64,000 bases of DNA. Origin: Glaciecola sp965660625 (lineage in GTDB: Bacteria; Pseudomonadota; Gammaproteobacteria; Enterobacterales; Alteromonadaceae). The notes beneath the pieces are model-generated. The model saw only the letters and a program-made list of their open reading frames with translations, did no database searches and was not told where the DNA came from. The stretch spans positions 62,001 to 126,000 of the forward strand of contig CBFIAR010000006.1 of NCBI GenBank assembly GCA_965660625.1, given 5' to 3'. The translations under genes and the position numbers were made by a program. Below, one piece after another: positions 63,609-64,000 of the stretch. How positions within the stretch are numbered: position 1 is the stretch's first letter; every line of letters begins with the position of its first letter.

Positions 63609-64000
63609 ATGGATAAAGCATTATTGAATTGGTTGTTAAATAACCGAAAAATGGTGGGGGGTGTGGCGATAGCGATGTGTATACTAGCTTGGGCTTCAGA
63701 ACTCACAGATTTAGTTTATGTTTGTCCTTATTGTAGAGCACAGCGCACAATCATCGGTATGTTGGGTTTGTCTTTGCTGCTCCCGAACCCTAGAAACTGG
63801 ATCAATTTGTATATCGCAAGCACGATTGCGGCTTTTGGCTTTTTCGTTGGTGCTTTTCAACACTTCGAAGGGTGGAAAAAAATCATGTTTGGTAAGTTCG
63901 AATGGGGCGAAATTTGGTTTATTAATCCATGGCTTTTGTCCGGTTGTGCATTGTTCATAATATCAGGGCTCTTGCTGCTTATTTGGGCGCCGCTGAGCAC
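63609..64000 (+). CDS. Membrane protein with CPYC motif (partial, cut by window end)
   Basis: Open frame from ATG 63609 (AAGGT 8 nt upstream) through the window edge, 130 residues so far. It has a basic start (LLNNRKMVGG) and hydrophobic segments GVAIAMCILAWASE, TIIGMLGLSLLL, LYIASTIAAFGFFVGAF and LLSGCALFIISGLLLLIW. A CPYC pair follows the first segment (VYVCPYCRAQRT). The layout of a periplasmic CxxC after helix 1 recalls DsbB-like proteins, but the rest is not diagnostic. Confidence 0.65.
   Translation, partial: MDKALLNWLLNNRKMVGGVAIAMCILAWASELTDLVYVCPYCRAQRTIIGMLGLSLLLPNPRNWINLYIASTIAAFGFFVGAFQHFEGWKKIMFGKFEWGEIWFINPWLLSGCALFIISGLLLLIWAPLS

Noticed and set aside
1..64000. tRNA, rRNA, CRISPR, transposon or prophage genes
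   Set aside because: None was seen on either strand.

Overview
The window looks like chromosome of a marine-type gammaproteobacterium. Base composition is moderate, no plasmid or phage genes are visible, and the lipid-storage genes (wax-ester synthase, phasins, FFLEELY-type protein, DUF3336 patatin) are of a kind common in oil- and steroid-using Gammaproteobacteria. I cannot name the genus. No tRNA, rRNA, CRISPR array, transposase or integrase was found.

About 44.6 kb (positions 1-44640) is a steroid / bile-acid catabolic island. Side chain: a FATP-type acyl-CoA ligase, an Ltp2-like retro-aldolase and a DUF35-MaoC fusion (6-4001), then a terminator. Rings C and D: hsaC followed by a tightly coupled run of ipdA, ipdB, an enoyl-CoA hydratase, ipdC, echA20, a pair of acyl-CoA dehydrogenases, a fadA6-like thiolase, an SDR, an exported amidase, ipdF and a MaoC hydratase (4182-17079). 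An AraC regulator, a class II aldolase-family gene and a TauD-family dioxygenase follow. On the minus strand, hsaB-hsaE-hsaG-hsaF-MFS-hsdA (26359 to 20511) handles the ring-A product and 3-alpha-hydroxyl oxidation. Next come an aldehyde dehydrogenase, a KshA-type Rieske oxygenase with an MFS transporter, an MBL-fold protein, two acyl-CoA ligases (the second FadD3-like), delta-1 and delta-4(5-alpha) ketosteroid dehydrogenases, a second acyl-CoA dehydrogenase pair, a 7-alpha-HSDH-like SDR with a thiolase, and hsaA. The nearly complete 9,10-seco pathway lacks hsaD and kshB within the window.

The main non-coding discovery is a shared imperfect palindrome, about TTAGTCYNNNTGGACGATGA. It occurs five times, each upstream of a catabolic transcription unit: hsaC, hsaB, the aldehyde dehydrogenase, the divergent MFS-kshA / MBL-ligase-kstD region, and hsaA. 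It is a strong candidate operator for a steroid regulator encoded elsewhere.

The right part (45.3-64 kb) is more ordinary: a TPR-GGDEF cyclase, a TSUP permease, a decayed M20 amidohydrolase, a DUF2130 protein, then a neutral-lipid block (wax-ester synthase/DGAT, two phasins, FFLEELY-type protein, DUF3336-patatin lipase, long-chain acyl-CoA synthetase, a class I HMG-CoA reductase with an unusual N-terminal domain). It ends with topoisomerase III, a leaderless binding-protein-like gene with a small membrane protein, and a CxxC membrane protein cut by the window edge. Together the window suggests growth on steroids or bile salts with the resulting acyl-CoA able to go to wax ester or PHA storage.
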